From assembly GCA_963814865.1 (NCBI GenBank), contig CAWFEN010000014.1:1302001-1366000 (forward strand): a DNA stretch of 64,000 nucleotides, written 5' to 3'. The position numbers were made by a program, and so were the translations under genes. The notes beneath the pieces are model-generated. The model had not been told where the DNA came from and searched no databases. It saw nothing but the letters and a program-made list of their open reading frames with translations. This stretch comes from AP-15 sp963814865 (lineage in GTDB: Bacteria > Pseudomonadota > Alphaproteobacteria > ATCC43930 > CGMCC-115725). Below are positions 25,838 to 34,132 of the stretch, one piece after another; within the stretch, counting starts at the first letter, position 1, and each line of letters starts with the position of its first letter.

Positions 25838-27053
25838 CCGCTTCCTGCGCCAGGAAGCGGTGCGCGACCGCGGCGTGCAGCGCGATCCCGACCGCCATCG
25901 ATGCCTCGTTCAGGATCATGCGATTGGAATGGCAGGGGGCGACGGGGCCGTGCCGCTCGCCGCCTTCCGGCATCACGCCCAGGAACATCATGCAGCCGGG
26001 AATCCGCTGCAGGACGTAGGAGAAATCTTCCGCCCCCATGATCGGCGCCGGCGGATCGATGTAGCTGTCGGCGCCGAGCAGCTCGGTGGCGACACCGCGG
26101 GCGAAGGCGACGAAGCCGGCGTCGTTGACGGTCACCGGATAGCCGCGCCTGATCTCGATCGCGGCCTCGCACAGATGCGCCGCGGCGATATTCGCCGCGA
26201 TCCGCCTGATCCCTTCCTGCGCCTGCTCGCGCGCGGTTTCGGAGGTCGCCCGCAAGGTGCCGACCATCTCCACTCTTTCGGGGATCACGTTGTTGGTGGT
26301 GCCGGCGGTGACCTTGCCGCAGGTCAGCACGACCGGATCGAAGACGTCGATGCGCCGGGTCACCATGGTATGCAGCGCCAGCCCGATCTCGAACGCGACC
26401 GGGATCGGATCGACCGCGTGATGCGGCATCGAGGCGTGCCCGCCGCGCCCGGTGACGGTGATCGACCAGGTATCGGCGGAAGCCAGCATCGGGCCGGGCT
26501 TGCCGAGGACCGCGCCGGCCTTGATGTGCGGCGCGATATGCAGCGCGAACGCGCCGTCCGGCTTCTGATCCCTGTCGATCAGCCCGTCCTCGAGCATCAG
26601 GCGGGCGCCGGCATGGCCCTCCTCGCCCGGCTGGAACATGAATTTTATGGTACCGGCCAGCTTGTCGCGGTGCCGGTGCAGCAGGTGCACCGCCTGCACC
26701 AGCATTGCCGTATGTGCGTCGTGGCCGCAGGCATGCATGCGGCCGGCAAATTCGCTGGCGTAGTCGAGACCGGTTTCCTCCGGCATCGGCAGGGCGTCCA
26801 TGTCGCCGCGCAGCAGGATCGTGCGGCCGGATTGCGTACCCGGCGCGGTGCCGTGCAATGACACGACGAGACCGGAGGTCGACGGCCCGCTTGCCACTTC
26901 GACCTCGAGCCCGTGCAGCGCGTCGAGCACCGCCGCGGTGGTCAGCGGCAGCTGGAGCCCGAGCTCGGGCCTCGCGTGAATGCGGCGGCGCAAGGCGACA
27001 GCGGCCGGCAACAACGCCTGCGCCTCGTCGAGAAAGCGATGCAGCTCGGACAT
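25830..27053 (-). CDS. M20-family amidohydrolase (hippurate hydrolase-like)
   Basis: A 407-residue zinc peptidase/aminoacylase-fold enzyme that hydrolyses N-acyl amino acids or related amides. Metal-site motifs are LLRGDMDALPMPEETG, HACGHDAHTAMLVQA, FMFQPGEEGHAGARLML and the C-terminal PIMGAEDFSYVLQRIPG. A dimerisation insert follows GRGGHASMPHHAVDPI. The ATG at 27053 begins the family N-terminus SELHRFLDEAQALLPAAV and lies 5 bases after the upstream MetE-like stop, indicating co-transcription. The specific substrate is unknown. Confidence 0.92.
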   Translation of the reverse strand: MSELHRFLDEAQALLPAAVALRRRIHARPELGLQLPLTTAAVLDALHGLEVEVASGPSTSGLVVSLHGTAPGTQSGRTILLRGDMDALPMPEETGLDYASEFAGRMHACGHDAHTAMLVQAVHLLHRHRDKLAGTIKFMFQPGEEGHAGARLMLEDGLIDRDQKPDGAFALHIAPHIKAGAVLGKPGPMLASADTWSITVTGRGGHASMPHHAVDPIPVAFEIGLALHTMVTRRIDVFDPVVLTCGKVTAGTTNNVIPERVEMVGTLRATSETAREQAQEGIRRIAANIAAAHLCEAAIEIRRGYPVTVNDAGFVAFARGVATELLGADSYIDPPAPIMGAEDFSYVLQRIPGCMMFLGVMPEGGERHGPVAPCHSNRMILNEASMAVGIALHAAVAHRFLAQEAVG

Positions 27054-27058
27054 GCCGC

Positions 27059-28228
27059 TCACCCCATGCCCAGCCGGGCGGAGGCGAGGCGGGCGCCTTC
27101 GGCCAGCGCCGCAAGCTTGGCCCAGACGACGTCCTCGGCGACCCGGCCCGACCCGGCCGAGGTATCGAAGCCGCAATCGGTGCCGGCGAGGACGCGGTGC
27201 GGATCGCCGACCACCTGCGCCACCCGCTCGAGACGCTCGGCGACGGTTTCGGGGTGCTCGACAAAATTGGTCAGGCTGTCGATGACCCCGGCGACGAGGA
27301 GCTGGTCGCCGGCGAGCGGCAGCTTTTCGAAGACGCGGTATTCATGGGCGTGGCGCGGATTGGCGAAGGGCAGGAAAAAGGCGCCGACTTTCGCCTGCTG
27401 CAGGATCGGCAGGATGTCGGCGAGCGGCACGTCGCAATCATGCGGCCCCTCGTAATTGCCCCAGCAGACATGCAGCCGCACCTGCTCGCGCGGGATGTTG
27501 ACCAGGGCATTGTTGATCGTCGCGACGACGCGCTCGACAAAACCGAGGAAATCGCCGAGCGGCCGGTCCTGGTAGGAGAGGTGGCGTTCGAGCGCCAGAT
27601 CGGGGCAATCGAGCTGCAGCAGAAAGCCGGCCGCGACGATCGCCTCGTATTCCTCGCGCAAGGCCGCGCCGACCGCGTCGAGATAGGCCGCCTCGGTGTC
27701 GTAGAATTCGTTCTTCATCGCCCCGACGATGATCCCGGGCGAGGGTGCGGTCAGGAACGGCTCGGCAAAATGCACGCCGGTCTCGTCGAGCGCCGCCTGG
27801 AAATCGGCGCATTCGGTCTCGATTGCGCCGCGCCCGAGATAGCGGATCTCGCCCACTGCCTTGGGCGGCCCCATATTGCTGACCGCCGTGCGGGCCGCCA
27901 GCTGCTCCTCCATGATCCGCTTGAAGACCGGATAGCGCAGCGCGTCGGCGCGGGTGCGGCGCTGCCACGACCCGCCGAAGCCGCTCATCCGGTGCCGGAT
28001 GTGCAGGAAGAAGCCTTCGCGCTGCTGCTCGCCGTTGTTGCCGCTGTCGACGCCGGCTTCGGCCTGTTTGCGCACCACCGCGCGCAGCGCCTCCCGGCCG
28101 AGCCGTTCCAGCTCGGCCGGGTCGACCGATTCGCCGCGCGCGCGGCGGGCATAGAGCCGGGTCAGCTCGGCCGGGCGCGGCAGGCTCCCGGTATGAGTCG
28201 TCAGAATTCGCTCTTCGCTGCGGCGCAT
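27059..28228 (-). CDS. MetE C-terminal-domain protein (cobalamin-independent methyltransferase core)
   Basis: The 389-residue protein corresponds to the catalytic half of cobalamin-independent methionine synthase without its N-terminal duplicated domain. It starts RRSEERILTTHTGSLPRPAE. Candidate zinc ligands are kept: His and Cys in RLHVCWGNYEGPHDCD and a C-terminal Cys in VLAGTDCGFDTS. Such stand-alone cores use varied methyl donors or thiol acceptors. The ATG at 28228 has GAAAGGAG upstream. It heads a minus-strand group with the M20 gene. Homocysteine as acceptor is not demonstrated. Confidence 0.85.
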   Translation of the reverse strand: MRRSEERILTTHTGSLPRPAELTRLYARRARGESVDPAELERLGREALRAVVRKQAEAGVDSGNNGEQQREGFFLHIRHRMSGFGGSWQRRTRADALRYPVFKRIMEEQLAARTAVSNMGPPKAVGEIRYLGRGAIETECADFQAALDETGVHFAEPFLTAPSPGIIVGAMKNEFYDTEAAYLDAVGAALREEYEAIVAAGFLLQLDCPDLALERHLSYQDRPLGDFLGFVERVVATINNALVNIPREQVRLHVCWGNYEGPHDCDVPLADILPILQQAKVGAFFLPFANPRHAHEYRVFEKLPLAGDQLLVAGVIDSLTNFVEHPETVAERLERVAQVVGDPHRVLAGTDCGFDTSAGSGRVAEDVVWAKLAALAEGARLASARLGMG

Positions 28229-28317
28229 CGTCGCTCCTTTCGGCCGGATCGGCGCGGTTTTCGCCAGTGTAGCGCGGACGCAGCCGGATGCCACCAGCGC
28301 GATCGCGAACAAGCTGC

Positions 28318-28346
28318 TTGTAAGCGGGGCGCCGGCCCCGTAGAGT
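28318..28346 (+). promoter_or_regulatory. Candidate sigma-70 promoter of the short transcript
   Basis: TTGTAA (28318-28323) and TAGAGT (28341-28346) match four of six consensus positions each and are separated by 17 bases. They would start transcription near 28353, about 30 bases before the small reading frame. The 28229-28632 interval between the MetE-like gene and the membrane protein otherwise holds only the features listed separately. Confidence 0.4.
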
Positions 28347-28367
28347 TTCGGCTTCGGCTCAACAATT

Positions 28368-28382
28368 GAAAGGAGGTGATCC
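28368..28382 (+). promoter_or_regulatory. Extreme Shine-Dalgarno, 15-base match to 16S tail complement
   Basis: GAAAGGAGGTGATCC is fully complementary to the 3' end of alphaproteobacterial 16S rRNA, far longer than a usual ribosome-binding site. GGAGG ends seven bases before a GTG codon. Flanking bases do not match 16S, so it is not an rRNA fragment. Confidence 0.75.
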
Positions 28383-28383
28383 T

Positions 28384-28455
28384 GTGTCTAGCCATAAACT
28401 GCGGTCGTCCGCTGCCGTGACCAGGATACTCGCTTCCGTGGAGATCCGCGCCTGA
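28384..28455 (+). CDS. Candidate 23-residue small protein
   Basis: From the GTG at 28384 the frame reads MSSHKLRSSAAVTRILASV followed by EIRA and a TGA at 28453-28455. It is basic with an amphipathic middle (AAVTRILASVEI). The exceptionally strong Shine-Dalgarno at ideal spacing, a promoter-like sequence upstream and an intrinsic terminator about 50 bases downstream make a self-contained unit of roughly 180 nucleotides. Between stop and terminator two further hairpins are possible (CGGCCG repeated at about 28470-28489; CCGCCG with CGGCGG at about 28488-28502), so the RNA itself may be functional. I do not recognise a family. Confidence 0.55.
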   Translation: MSSHKLRSSAAVTRILASVEIRA

Positions 28456-28502
28456 CTGAGGGCAACGGCTCGCGGCCGTGATCGGCCGCCGGTATTCGGC
28501 GG

Positions 28503-28528
28503 AAGGGCCGCCCCTCGGGGCGGCCCTT
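28503..28528 (+). terminator. Intrinsic terminator of the short transcript
   Basis: AAGGGCCGCCC (28503-28513) pairs perfectly with GGGCGGCCCTT (28518-28528) around a four-base loop, followed by CTCATTTC. It ends the transcript carrying the 23-residue reading frame. Confidence 0.8.
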
Positions 28529-28560
28529 CTCATTTCACGCGGTTGTGCCATCTGGTCCTG

Positions 28561-28592
28561 CAATCGATTAGGTGGGCAATCGATTAGGCGGG
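28561..28592. repeat. Tandem 16-bp direct repeat
   Basis: CAATCGATTAGGTGGG and CAATCGATTAGGCGGG lie head to tail, differing at one base. They sit 40 bases upstream of the membrane protein at 28633 and could be a paired regulator site. No inverted symmetry beyond ATCGAT is seen. Confidence 0.7.
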
Positions 28593-28632
28593 ATACTGCC
28601 GTCGGCCCGCATATGGTGCGCGGGAGGCGGGG

Positions 28633-28995
28633 ATGGGCGAGCAAAGATTGCCGGCGGCAGGCAATGCCGATGCGAATGCGGGTGTCCGGTCGGTCGCCTT
28701 CTGGTTTGCCATCCTGATCACCCTCGCTGCCGCGGCCGTGTTCGCCTTTACCCTGATGACCGTGGCCTTCCGTTTCAAAGAGTGGCCATTGATCCTGCGC
28801 GAGCATTTCGCCGCGATTCTCGGGCTGCCCAGCGCGGCGGCGGTGGCGTTTGTCATCGTCGTCTTCCTGCGCCAGACGGACGGGCCGATCGAGTTTGAAG
28901 GGCTCGGTTTCAAGTTCCAGGGCGCGGCCGGGCAGGTCGTGATGTGGGTGTTCTGCTTCCTGGCCATCGCCGGCGCCATCAAGCTGTGCTGGTGA
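28633..28995 (+). CDS. Small three-helix membrane protein, unknown function
   Basis: The 120-residue protein has hydrophobic segments at about residues 20-44 (SVAFWFAILITLAAAAVFAF), 62-80 (LPSAAAVAFVIVVFLR) and 100-118 (VVMWVFCFLAIAGAIKLCW). A short loop between helices two and three, DGPIEFEGLGFKFQGAAGQV, is the most distinctive part. A purine-rich GGGAGGCGGGG precedes the ATG. A tandem 16-bp repeat lies just upstream. No family is recognised. Confidence 0.7.
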   Translation: MGEQRLPAAGNADANAGVRSVAFWFAILITLAAAAVFAFTLMTVAFRFKEWPLILREHFAAILGLPSAAAVAFVIVVFLRQTDGPIEFEGLGFKFQGAAGQVVMWVFCFLAIAGAIKLCW

Positions 28996-29064
28996 CACCG
29001 CGCCGAACATCAGCGGGCAAGAGGTCGGCTGCCGGGCGGCGCCCTGCTGTGGCACCCGTCCGTG

Positions 29065-29508
29065 CTACTGCACGTTCAACAGCTCGACATCGAAGATCAG
29101 CGTGGCGTTGGGCGGGATCACGCCGCCGGCGCCGCGGGCGCCGTAGCCGAGCTCGGGCGGAATGATCAGGGTGCGCGTGCCGCCGACCTTCATGCCGGCC
29201 ACTCCCTCGTCCCAGCCGGCGATGACCTGCTGCGCGCCCAGGGTAAACTGGAAGGGCTGGCCGCGGTCCACCGAGCTGTCGAATTTCTTGCCTTTGGCAC
29301 CATTGCTGAACAGCCAGCCGGTGTAGTGCACGGAGACCTTGCTGCCGGCGGTCGCCGCAGCACCGTCGCCGATCTTGTCATCGGTGTATTTCAGTCCGTC
29401 CGGCATCTCGATCACCTGGCTGGTTGCCGCCACCGCATGCCACGACGGCGCCGCGGCGGCGATAAGGGCGAGCGCCACGGCGGCGCCGGCAATTCGGATC
29501 GGTATCAT
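29065..29508 (-). CDS. Exported FKBP-type peptidyl-prolyl isomerase
   Basis: The 147-residue protein has a signal peptide (IPIRIAGAAVALALIAAAAP, cleavage near ATS) followed by one FKBP domain with KVSVHYTGWLFSNG, FDSSVDRGQPFQFTLG, QVIAGWDEGVAGMKVGG, the tyrosine segment IPPELGYGARGAGGVIPPN and the terminal LIFDVELLNV. It should catalyse proline isomerisation during folding in the periplasm. The start at 29508 places the signal peptide at the N-terminus; a longer in-frame start adds nine non-hydrophobic residues. Confidence 0.95.
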   Translation of the reverse strand: MIPIRIAGAAVALALIAAAAPSWHAVAATSQVIEMPDGLKYTDDKIGDGAAATAGSKVSVHYTGWLFSNGAKGKKFDSSVDRGQPFQFTLGAQQVIAGWDEGVAGMKVGGTRTLIIPPELGYGARGAGGVIPPNATLIFDVELLNVQ

Positions 29509-29687
29509 GATTTCCCAGTCTCCGATAGCTGACACGGGCTCCGATAGCTCGACACGGGCAGGCTGCCCGGCCGTCCGCGTTCGGCCACGTGATCGCAGAT
29601 CGAGGGCAAGGTTTCCAGCGGAAATGGACAGGCTGCCGGGCCGGGAGTAGCCTGCGGCATCAGGCTGCTGTGCACGGAGGGACGACG

Positions 29688-30557
29688 ATGGCTGAGCTCG
29701 ATACGGTATTGGAGACGACGAGCGCGGAACGGCCGGCGACCGGGTTCGTCTTTACCGAAGGCCCGCTGTGGCATCCCGACGGCTTCTATTATTTCGCCGA
29801 TGTCCGCAGCAGCGTGTTCTACCGGCTGCGGCTCGGCCAGGCGCCGGAAACCGTGCGCACCGGAACCGGCGAAGGCAACGGCACGACCTTCGACCTGCAA
29901 GGACGGCTGGTCATCTGCGAGGGCGGCAACCGCCGCTTGACGCGTTGGTCCGACGACAGCCACAGCGAAGTGCTGATCGACCGCCACGAGGGCAAGCGGA
30001 TCAATCGTCCGAACGACGTCGTCTGCAAATCGGACGGCGGCATCTGGTTCACCGATCCCGGGCTGCGGGTGCCGCTCGCCGACAAGGAGCTGCCGCATTC
30101 CGGGGTTTATGCGGTCGCGCCCGACGGGACCAGCCGCCTCGTCGCCGAGTTCGAATATCCGAACGGGCTCGCCTTTTCGCCGGACGAGCGGGTGCTCTAC
30201 GTCGCCAATACGCGGCACGCCCAGTACATCCACGCGATCGATCTCGACAGCGCCGGCAACATGGTCAAGCGGCGCATCTTCGCCGACATGTCGTCGGACG
30301 AGACCGACGGCGTTCCCGACGGCATGAAGGTCGACCAGCAGGGCCATGTCTATTGCACCGGCCCGGGCGGGACCTGGGTGTTCGCGCCTGACGGCGCAAA
30401 ACTGGGAGTCATCCGCACGCCGGAGATCCCGGCCAACCTCGCCTTCGGCGGCCCCGATCTCAGGACGATCTTCTTCACCGCCCGCAATTCGGTCTACACC
30501 TTGCGCGCCAAGGTGCCGGGCCAGCCGCATCCGTGGTATCGCCTGCGGGCGAAGTGA
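29688..30557 (+). CDS. SMP-30/gluconolactonase/LRE-family protein
   Basis: A 289-residue six-bladed propeller lactonase. Metal-site and blade motifs are FTEGPLWHPDGFYYFADVRS (Glu ligand), the Arg/Asn segment KRINRPNDVVCKSDGGIWFT, EYPNGLAFSPDERVLYVANT (Asn ligand) and DGVPDGMKVDQQGHVYCTGP (Asp ligand). SD GGAGGGACG precedes the ATG. The family hydrolyses sugar lactones and related esters. It is followed after 16 bases by a luciferase-like monooxygenase gene on the same strand. Confidence 0.93.
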   Translation: MAELDTVLETTSAERPATGFVFTEGPLWHPDGFYYFADVRSSVFYRLRLGQAPETVRTGTGEGNGTTFDLQGRLVICEGGNRRLTRWSDDSHSEVLIDRHEGKRINRPNDVVCKSDGGIWFTDPGLRVPLADKELPHSGVYAVAPDGTSRLVAEFEYPNGLAFSPDERVLYVANTRHAQYIHAIDLDSAGNMVKRRIFADMSSDETDGVPDGMKVDQQGHVYCTGPGGTWVFAPDGAKLGVIRTPEIPANLAFGGPDLRTIFFTARNSVYTLRAKVPGQPHPWYRLRAK

Positions 30558-30573
30558 GCCGAGGAGAGCGACC

Positions 30574-31714
30574 ATGAAAATCGGTATTGCGCTGAACATG
30601 CTGTCCGAGCCCGGCCGCACCGACGTGGCGGTCGTGTCGGACCATTTGGCGATGGGCGATCTGGCCGAGCCGTTGGGGTTCGAACTCGCTGTTCGCGCTC
30701 GAGCATCATTTCACCGGCTATGCGATGTCGCCGGCGCCGTTGCAGCTGCTCGCCTATTTCGCCGGCCGCACCAAGAAGATCACCTTCGGCACCTCGGTCA
30801 TCGTGTTGCCGTGGCACGACCCGATCCGCGTCGCCGAGGAGATCGCGCTGCTGGACATATTGTGCGGCGGGCGCTGCCTGTTCGGCTTCGGCCGGGGGGC
30901 GGCGAGCGTCGAATATGCCGGGTTCCGGATTCCGATGGGCGAGGCTCGGCCGCGCTTTGCCGAAGCCGCGCAGCTGATCCGCAAGGCATTGCGCGAACCG
31001 GAATTCGAATGGCAGGGCGAGTTCTACCAGATCCCGCGCACCGCGATCCGGCCGCGCCCGATCTCGCATCCCGAAGAGCGGTTCTTCGCCTCGTCGGTCA
31101 GCCCGGAATCGGCCGAGATCATGGCCAAGCTGGGCTTCGGCATCCTGGTCGTGATGCAGAACGAATGGCCGAAAGCGGCGGAGAACATCGTATCCTATCG
31201 CGAGATTGCGCTCTCCGTCGGCCACCACCCGCCGCCGCCGATCATCCTGACCAACATTTCCTGCGCCGAGAGCCGCGACGAGGCGCAGGACCGGGCGATG
31301 CAATGGCTCGGCAAGAAATGGGAATCGATCGACAACCACTACCATTTCTCGGACGGCCATCTCGCCACGGTCAAAGGCTATGAGACCTACGGCAAGATGG
31401 CCAAGACCTATGCCCGCCTGCAAGACGAAGAGGAACGGGTTCGCGCGACCGAGTTCTATGTCAAGATCCAGATCGTCGGCACGCCCGAGGACTGTATCGA
31501 GCAGATCGCCGAATTGCAGCGGGTGACCGGGACCGACCATGTGGTCACCGAATTCTCGTTCGGCGGCATCCCGCATGCCGATGCCGAAAAGAATATGCGC
31601 CTGTTCGCCAGCCGGGTATTGCCGTTATTGCAGGGTGACAGCGCCTTTGCGACGCCGCCGGCGCCGGTCCTGCCGCAGCCGGCTGCCGGCCCCGGCCTGT
31701 TCGCCCCGGCCTAG
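30574..31714 (+). CDS. LLM-class flavin-dependent oxidoreductase (one-base frameshift)
   Basis: A luciferase-like TIM-barrel monooxygenase. The N-terminus MKIGIALNMLSEPGRTDV is in one frame, and the rest (SLFALEHHFTGYAMSPAPLQ onward) in another. The slip is at 30682-30687, which reads GAACTCG; GACTCG restores the expected LGFDSLFALEHHF. Corrected length is 379 residues. Family features include ITFGTSVIVLPWHDPIRVAE, GRCLFGFGRGAASVEYAGF and VGTPEDCIEQI. FMN supplied by a partner reductase is inferred from the family. It follows the SMP-30-like gene by 16 bases. Confidence 0.88.
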
Positions 31715-31746
31715 ACGGCCTGTGCATTCTGTTGCGGGTCGCGAAT

Positions 31747-31780
31747 TTACCCTCACCGCCCCCGGGGGCGGTGAGGGTAA
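31747..31780. repeat. 34-bp perfect palindrome
   Basis: Two 17-base arms (TTACCCTCACCGCCCCC and its complement) meet with no loop at 31763/31764, 32 bases after the luciferase-like gene's stop and before the next gene. It can form a cruciform or act as a terminator hairpin. Its CCCTCACC core is shared with intergenic sequences near 8733 and 34654. Confidence 0.75.
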
Positions 31781-31819
31781 CGTTGCCGGCAAGCGGTTTG
31801 TGCGGATGTAGAGACGCTG

Positions 31820-33196
31820 ATGCCCGACTACGATGCGATCGTGATCGGCACCGGCCAGGCCGGACCGTCTTTGGCATTGCGTCTCGCCGGCGCCGGCATG
31901 AAGGTCGCGGTCGTCGAGCGCAAGCTCGTCGGCGGCACCTGCGTCAACACCGGGTGCACGCCCACCAAGACCCTGGTGGCGAGCGCCTATGCCGCTCACC
32001 TCGCTCGCCATGCGGCCGAATACGGCGTCGCGATCACCGGCGATGTCGGCGTCGACATGAAGCGGGTCAAGGCGCGCCAGGACGCGGTCGTCGGGCGATC
32101 GCGGCAGGGCCTGACCGATGCGCTCGAAGCGGCGGCGAACTGCACCTTGTACCGGGAGCATGCGCGCTTCTTGTCTTCGCATGAGGTCGACATCGGCACG
32201 GAGCGGCTCAAGGCGGAGAGGATCTTCGTCAATGTCGGCGGGCGGGCATCGGTGCCGCCGATGCCGGGTCTCGACCAAATCCCCTACCTGACCAATTCGT
32301 CGATGATGGATGTCGATTTTCTGCCGCGGCATCTGGTCGTCATTGGCGGCAGCTATATCGGGCTCGAATTCGGCCAGATGTACCGGCGCTTTGGCAGCGA
32401 GGTCACGATCGTCGAGATGGCGCCGCGCCTCGTCCCGCGCGAAGACGAGGATTTGTCGGCCGAGATCAGGCAGATCCTCGAACGCGAAGGCGTCAACGTC
32501 CGGCTGAACGCCAAATGCGTCAGCCTCGCCGGGAAGGACGGCGGCATCGCCGCGACCGTCGACTGCACCGAGGGAGCCCCCGAAATCATCGGCTCGCATT
32601 TGCTGCTCGCGGTCGGCCGACGCCCCAATACCGACGATCTCGGTCTCGACCGGGCCGGCGTTGCTTGCGACGAGCGCGGCTATATCACGGTCGACGATCA
32701 GCTGCGCACCAATGTCCCCGGCATCTGGGCGCTCGGCGACTGCAACGGCAAGGGCGCCTTTACCCACACCGCCTACAATGATTACGAGATCGTCGCGGCG
32801 AACCTGCTCGACAACGACCCGCGCCGGGTCGGCGACCGCATCACCGCCTATGCGCTCTACATCGATCCGCCGCTGGGCCGAGCCGGCATGAATGCGGCCG
32901 AGGCGCGCGCCAGCGGAAGGCGGGTGCTTGCCGGGCAGCGGCCGATGAATCGGGTGGCGCGGGCGATCGAGAAGGGCGAGACCCAGGGCTTCATGCGGGT
33001 TCTGGTCGATGGCGATACGAAGGAGATCCTCGGCGCCTCGATCCTCGGGCCCGGCGGCGACGAGGCGATCCACTCCGTCCTCGATCTGATGTACGCCAAG
33101 GCGCCGTACACAATCATGCAGCGGGCCATGCACATCCACCCGACGGTGTCGGAGCTGCTGCCGACCATCCTCGGCGAGCTGCAGCCGCTGCGCTGA
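31820..33196 (+). CDS. FAD-dependent disulfide oxidoreductase (mercuric reductase-like)
   Basis: The 458-residue flavoprotein has an FAD-binding N-terminus (AIVIGTGQAGPSLALRLAG), the redox-active pair in GGTCVNTGCTPTK, an NAD(P)-binding centre (VVIGGSYIGLEFGQMYRRFG), the second FAD motif (IWALGDCNGKGAFTH) and the dimerisation-domain His/Glu pair in HIHPTVSELLPTI. It lacks the heavy-metal N-terminal domain and C-terminal vicinal cysteines of true MerA, so it is better called a class I pyridine-nucleotide disulfide reductase. The substrate is unknown. Confidence 0.93.
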   Translation: MPDYDAIVIGTGQAGPSLALRLAGAGMKVAVVERKLVGGTCVNTGCTPTKTLVASAYAAHLARHAAEYGVAITGDVGVDMKRVKARQDAVVGRSRQGLTDALEAAANCTLYREHARFLSSHEVDIGTERLKAERIFVNVGGRASVPPMPGLDQIPYLTNSSMMDVDFLPRHLVVIGGSYIGLEFGQMYRRFGSEVTIVEMAPRLVPREDEDLSAEIRQILEREGVNVRLNAKCVSLAGKDGGIAATVDCTEGAPEIIGSHLLLAVGRRPNTDDLGLDRAGVACDERGYITVDDQLRTNVPGIWALGDCNGKGAFTHTAYNDYEIVAANLLDNDPRRVGDRITAYALYIDPPLGRAGMNAAEARASGRRVLAGQRPMNRVARAIEKGETQGFMRVLVDGDTKEILGASILGPGGDEAIHSVLDLMYAKAPYTIMQRAMHIHPTVSELLPTILGELQPLR

Positions 33197-33304
33197 GGCA
33201 CCGGATCGGCGCGCCGCGGAGCCGGGTCGGGCTCGGGCGGTAGCGCAACGCCGTGGTTCGGCGCTATGCTGGCGACGCGTTCGCGGGTATGAGCGGAGGA
33301 CGGG

Positions 33305-34106
33305 ATGGCCGAGACGAGCGGGGCGAGCCTGGTCGAATACGAGTGCCGCGACCGGGTCGCGACGCTCACCCTCAACCGGCCGGAAAAGCTCAACGCCTTC
33401 AGCGACGAGTTGGTGCGGCATCTGGCGGATGCGTTGCGCCGCTTCGACCTCGACCCCGCGGCCGAGGTGGCGATCCTGTGCGGGCGCGGCCGCGCCTTTT
33501 CGAGCGGCGCCGACGTGCATCAGCGCCAGCTGCGCAAACGCGAGGAATTCGAGGCGCTGGGCGGGCCGCAGGGCTGGGGCGCCAATTCCGCCGAGCTGTT
33601 CACGCGGTCGGTCAACTGGAAGCCGGTCATCGCGGCGCCGCACGGCTATGCCATCGGTCTCGCCCTCGGCATCGTGCTCGAAAGCGATCTGATCGTCGCC
33701 GAAGCCGGGACCAGGTTCCAGGTCACCGAGACCTCGCGCGGTCTCGGCGGCGCGAAATACTGGGCGTTGCTGCACTTTCGCGGTGCGTCTGCCTTTGCCG
33801 CCGAGGTCGCGCTGACCGGGCGTTTCTTCACCGCCGAAGAAGCCCTGGCGGCCGGCATCGTCAATCGCGTGGCGCCGGCGGGCGGGCATCTCGAGGCGGC
33901 GCGCGAGCTGGCCGCCGCCATCGCGAAAAATCCGCCGCTGTCGGTGCGGGCAACGGTGCGGACGCGGCGCTGGTACATGGACCAGCTCGGACGCGAGGTG
34001 GCGATGCAGACGGCGCCGCTGAAGCTCTATCTCTCCGAAGATTTCGCCGAAGCCGCCCGTGCCTTTGCCGAAAAGCGGCCGCCGCGGCCCGTTCAAGGGC
34101 CGCTGA
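33305..34106 (+). CDS. Enoyl-CoA hydratase/isomerase family protein (3'-end frameshift)
   Basis: A crotonase-fold protein with the N-terminus EYECRDRVATLTLNRPEKLN, the first oxyanion-hole segment GRGRAFSSGADVHQRQL and the second region HGYAIGLALGIVLESDLIVA. Read literally the frame continues into the DinB protein. Removing one C from the CCCG at 34088-34091 gives PPRPFKGR followed by TGA at 34104-34106, a C-terminus typical of the family, and 266 residues. The usual catalytic Glu pair is not obvious; the second motif reads TETSRGLGGAKYWA. It acts on an unknown acyl-CoA. Confidence 0.85.
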
Positions 34107-34132
34107 ACGCGCGCGTTGTGAGGAGGAGCTCG

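Noticed and set aside
28368..28382. Fragment of a 16S rRNA gene in antisense
   Set aside because: Only 15 bases match the complement of the 16S tail; the adjoining sequence diverges at once, so a Shine-Dalgarno explanation is better.
31820..33196. Mercury resistance (MerA)
   Set aside because: The C-terminal vicinal cysteines and the heavy-metal domain are missing and no mer genes are nearby; a general disulfide reductase fits better.
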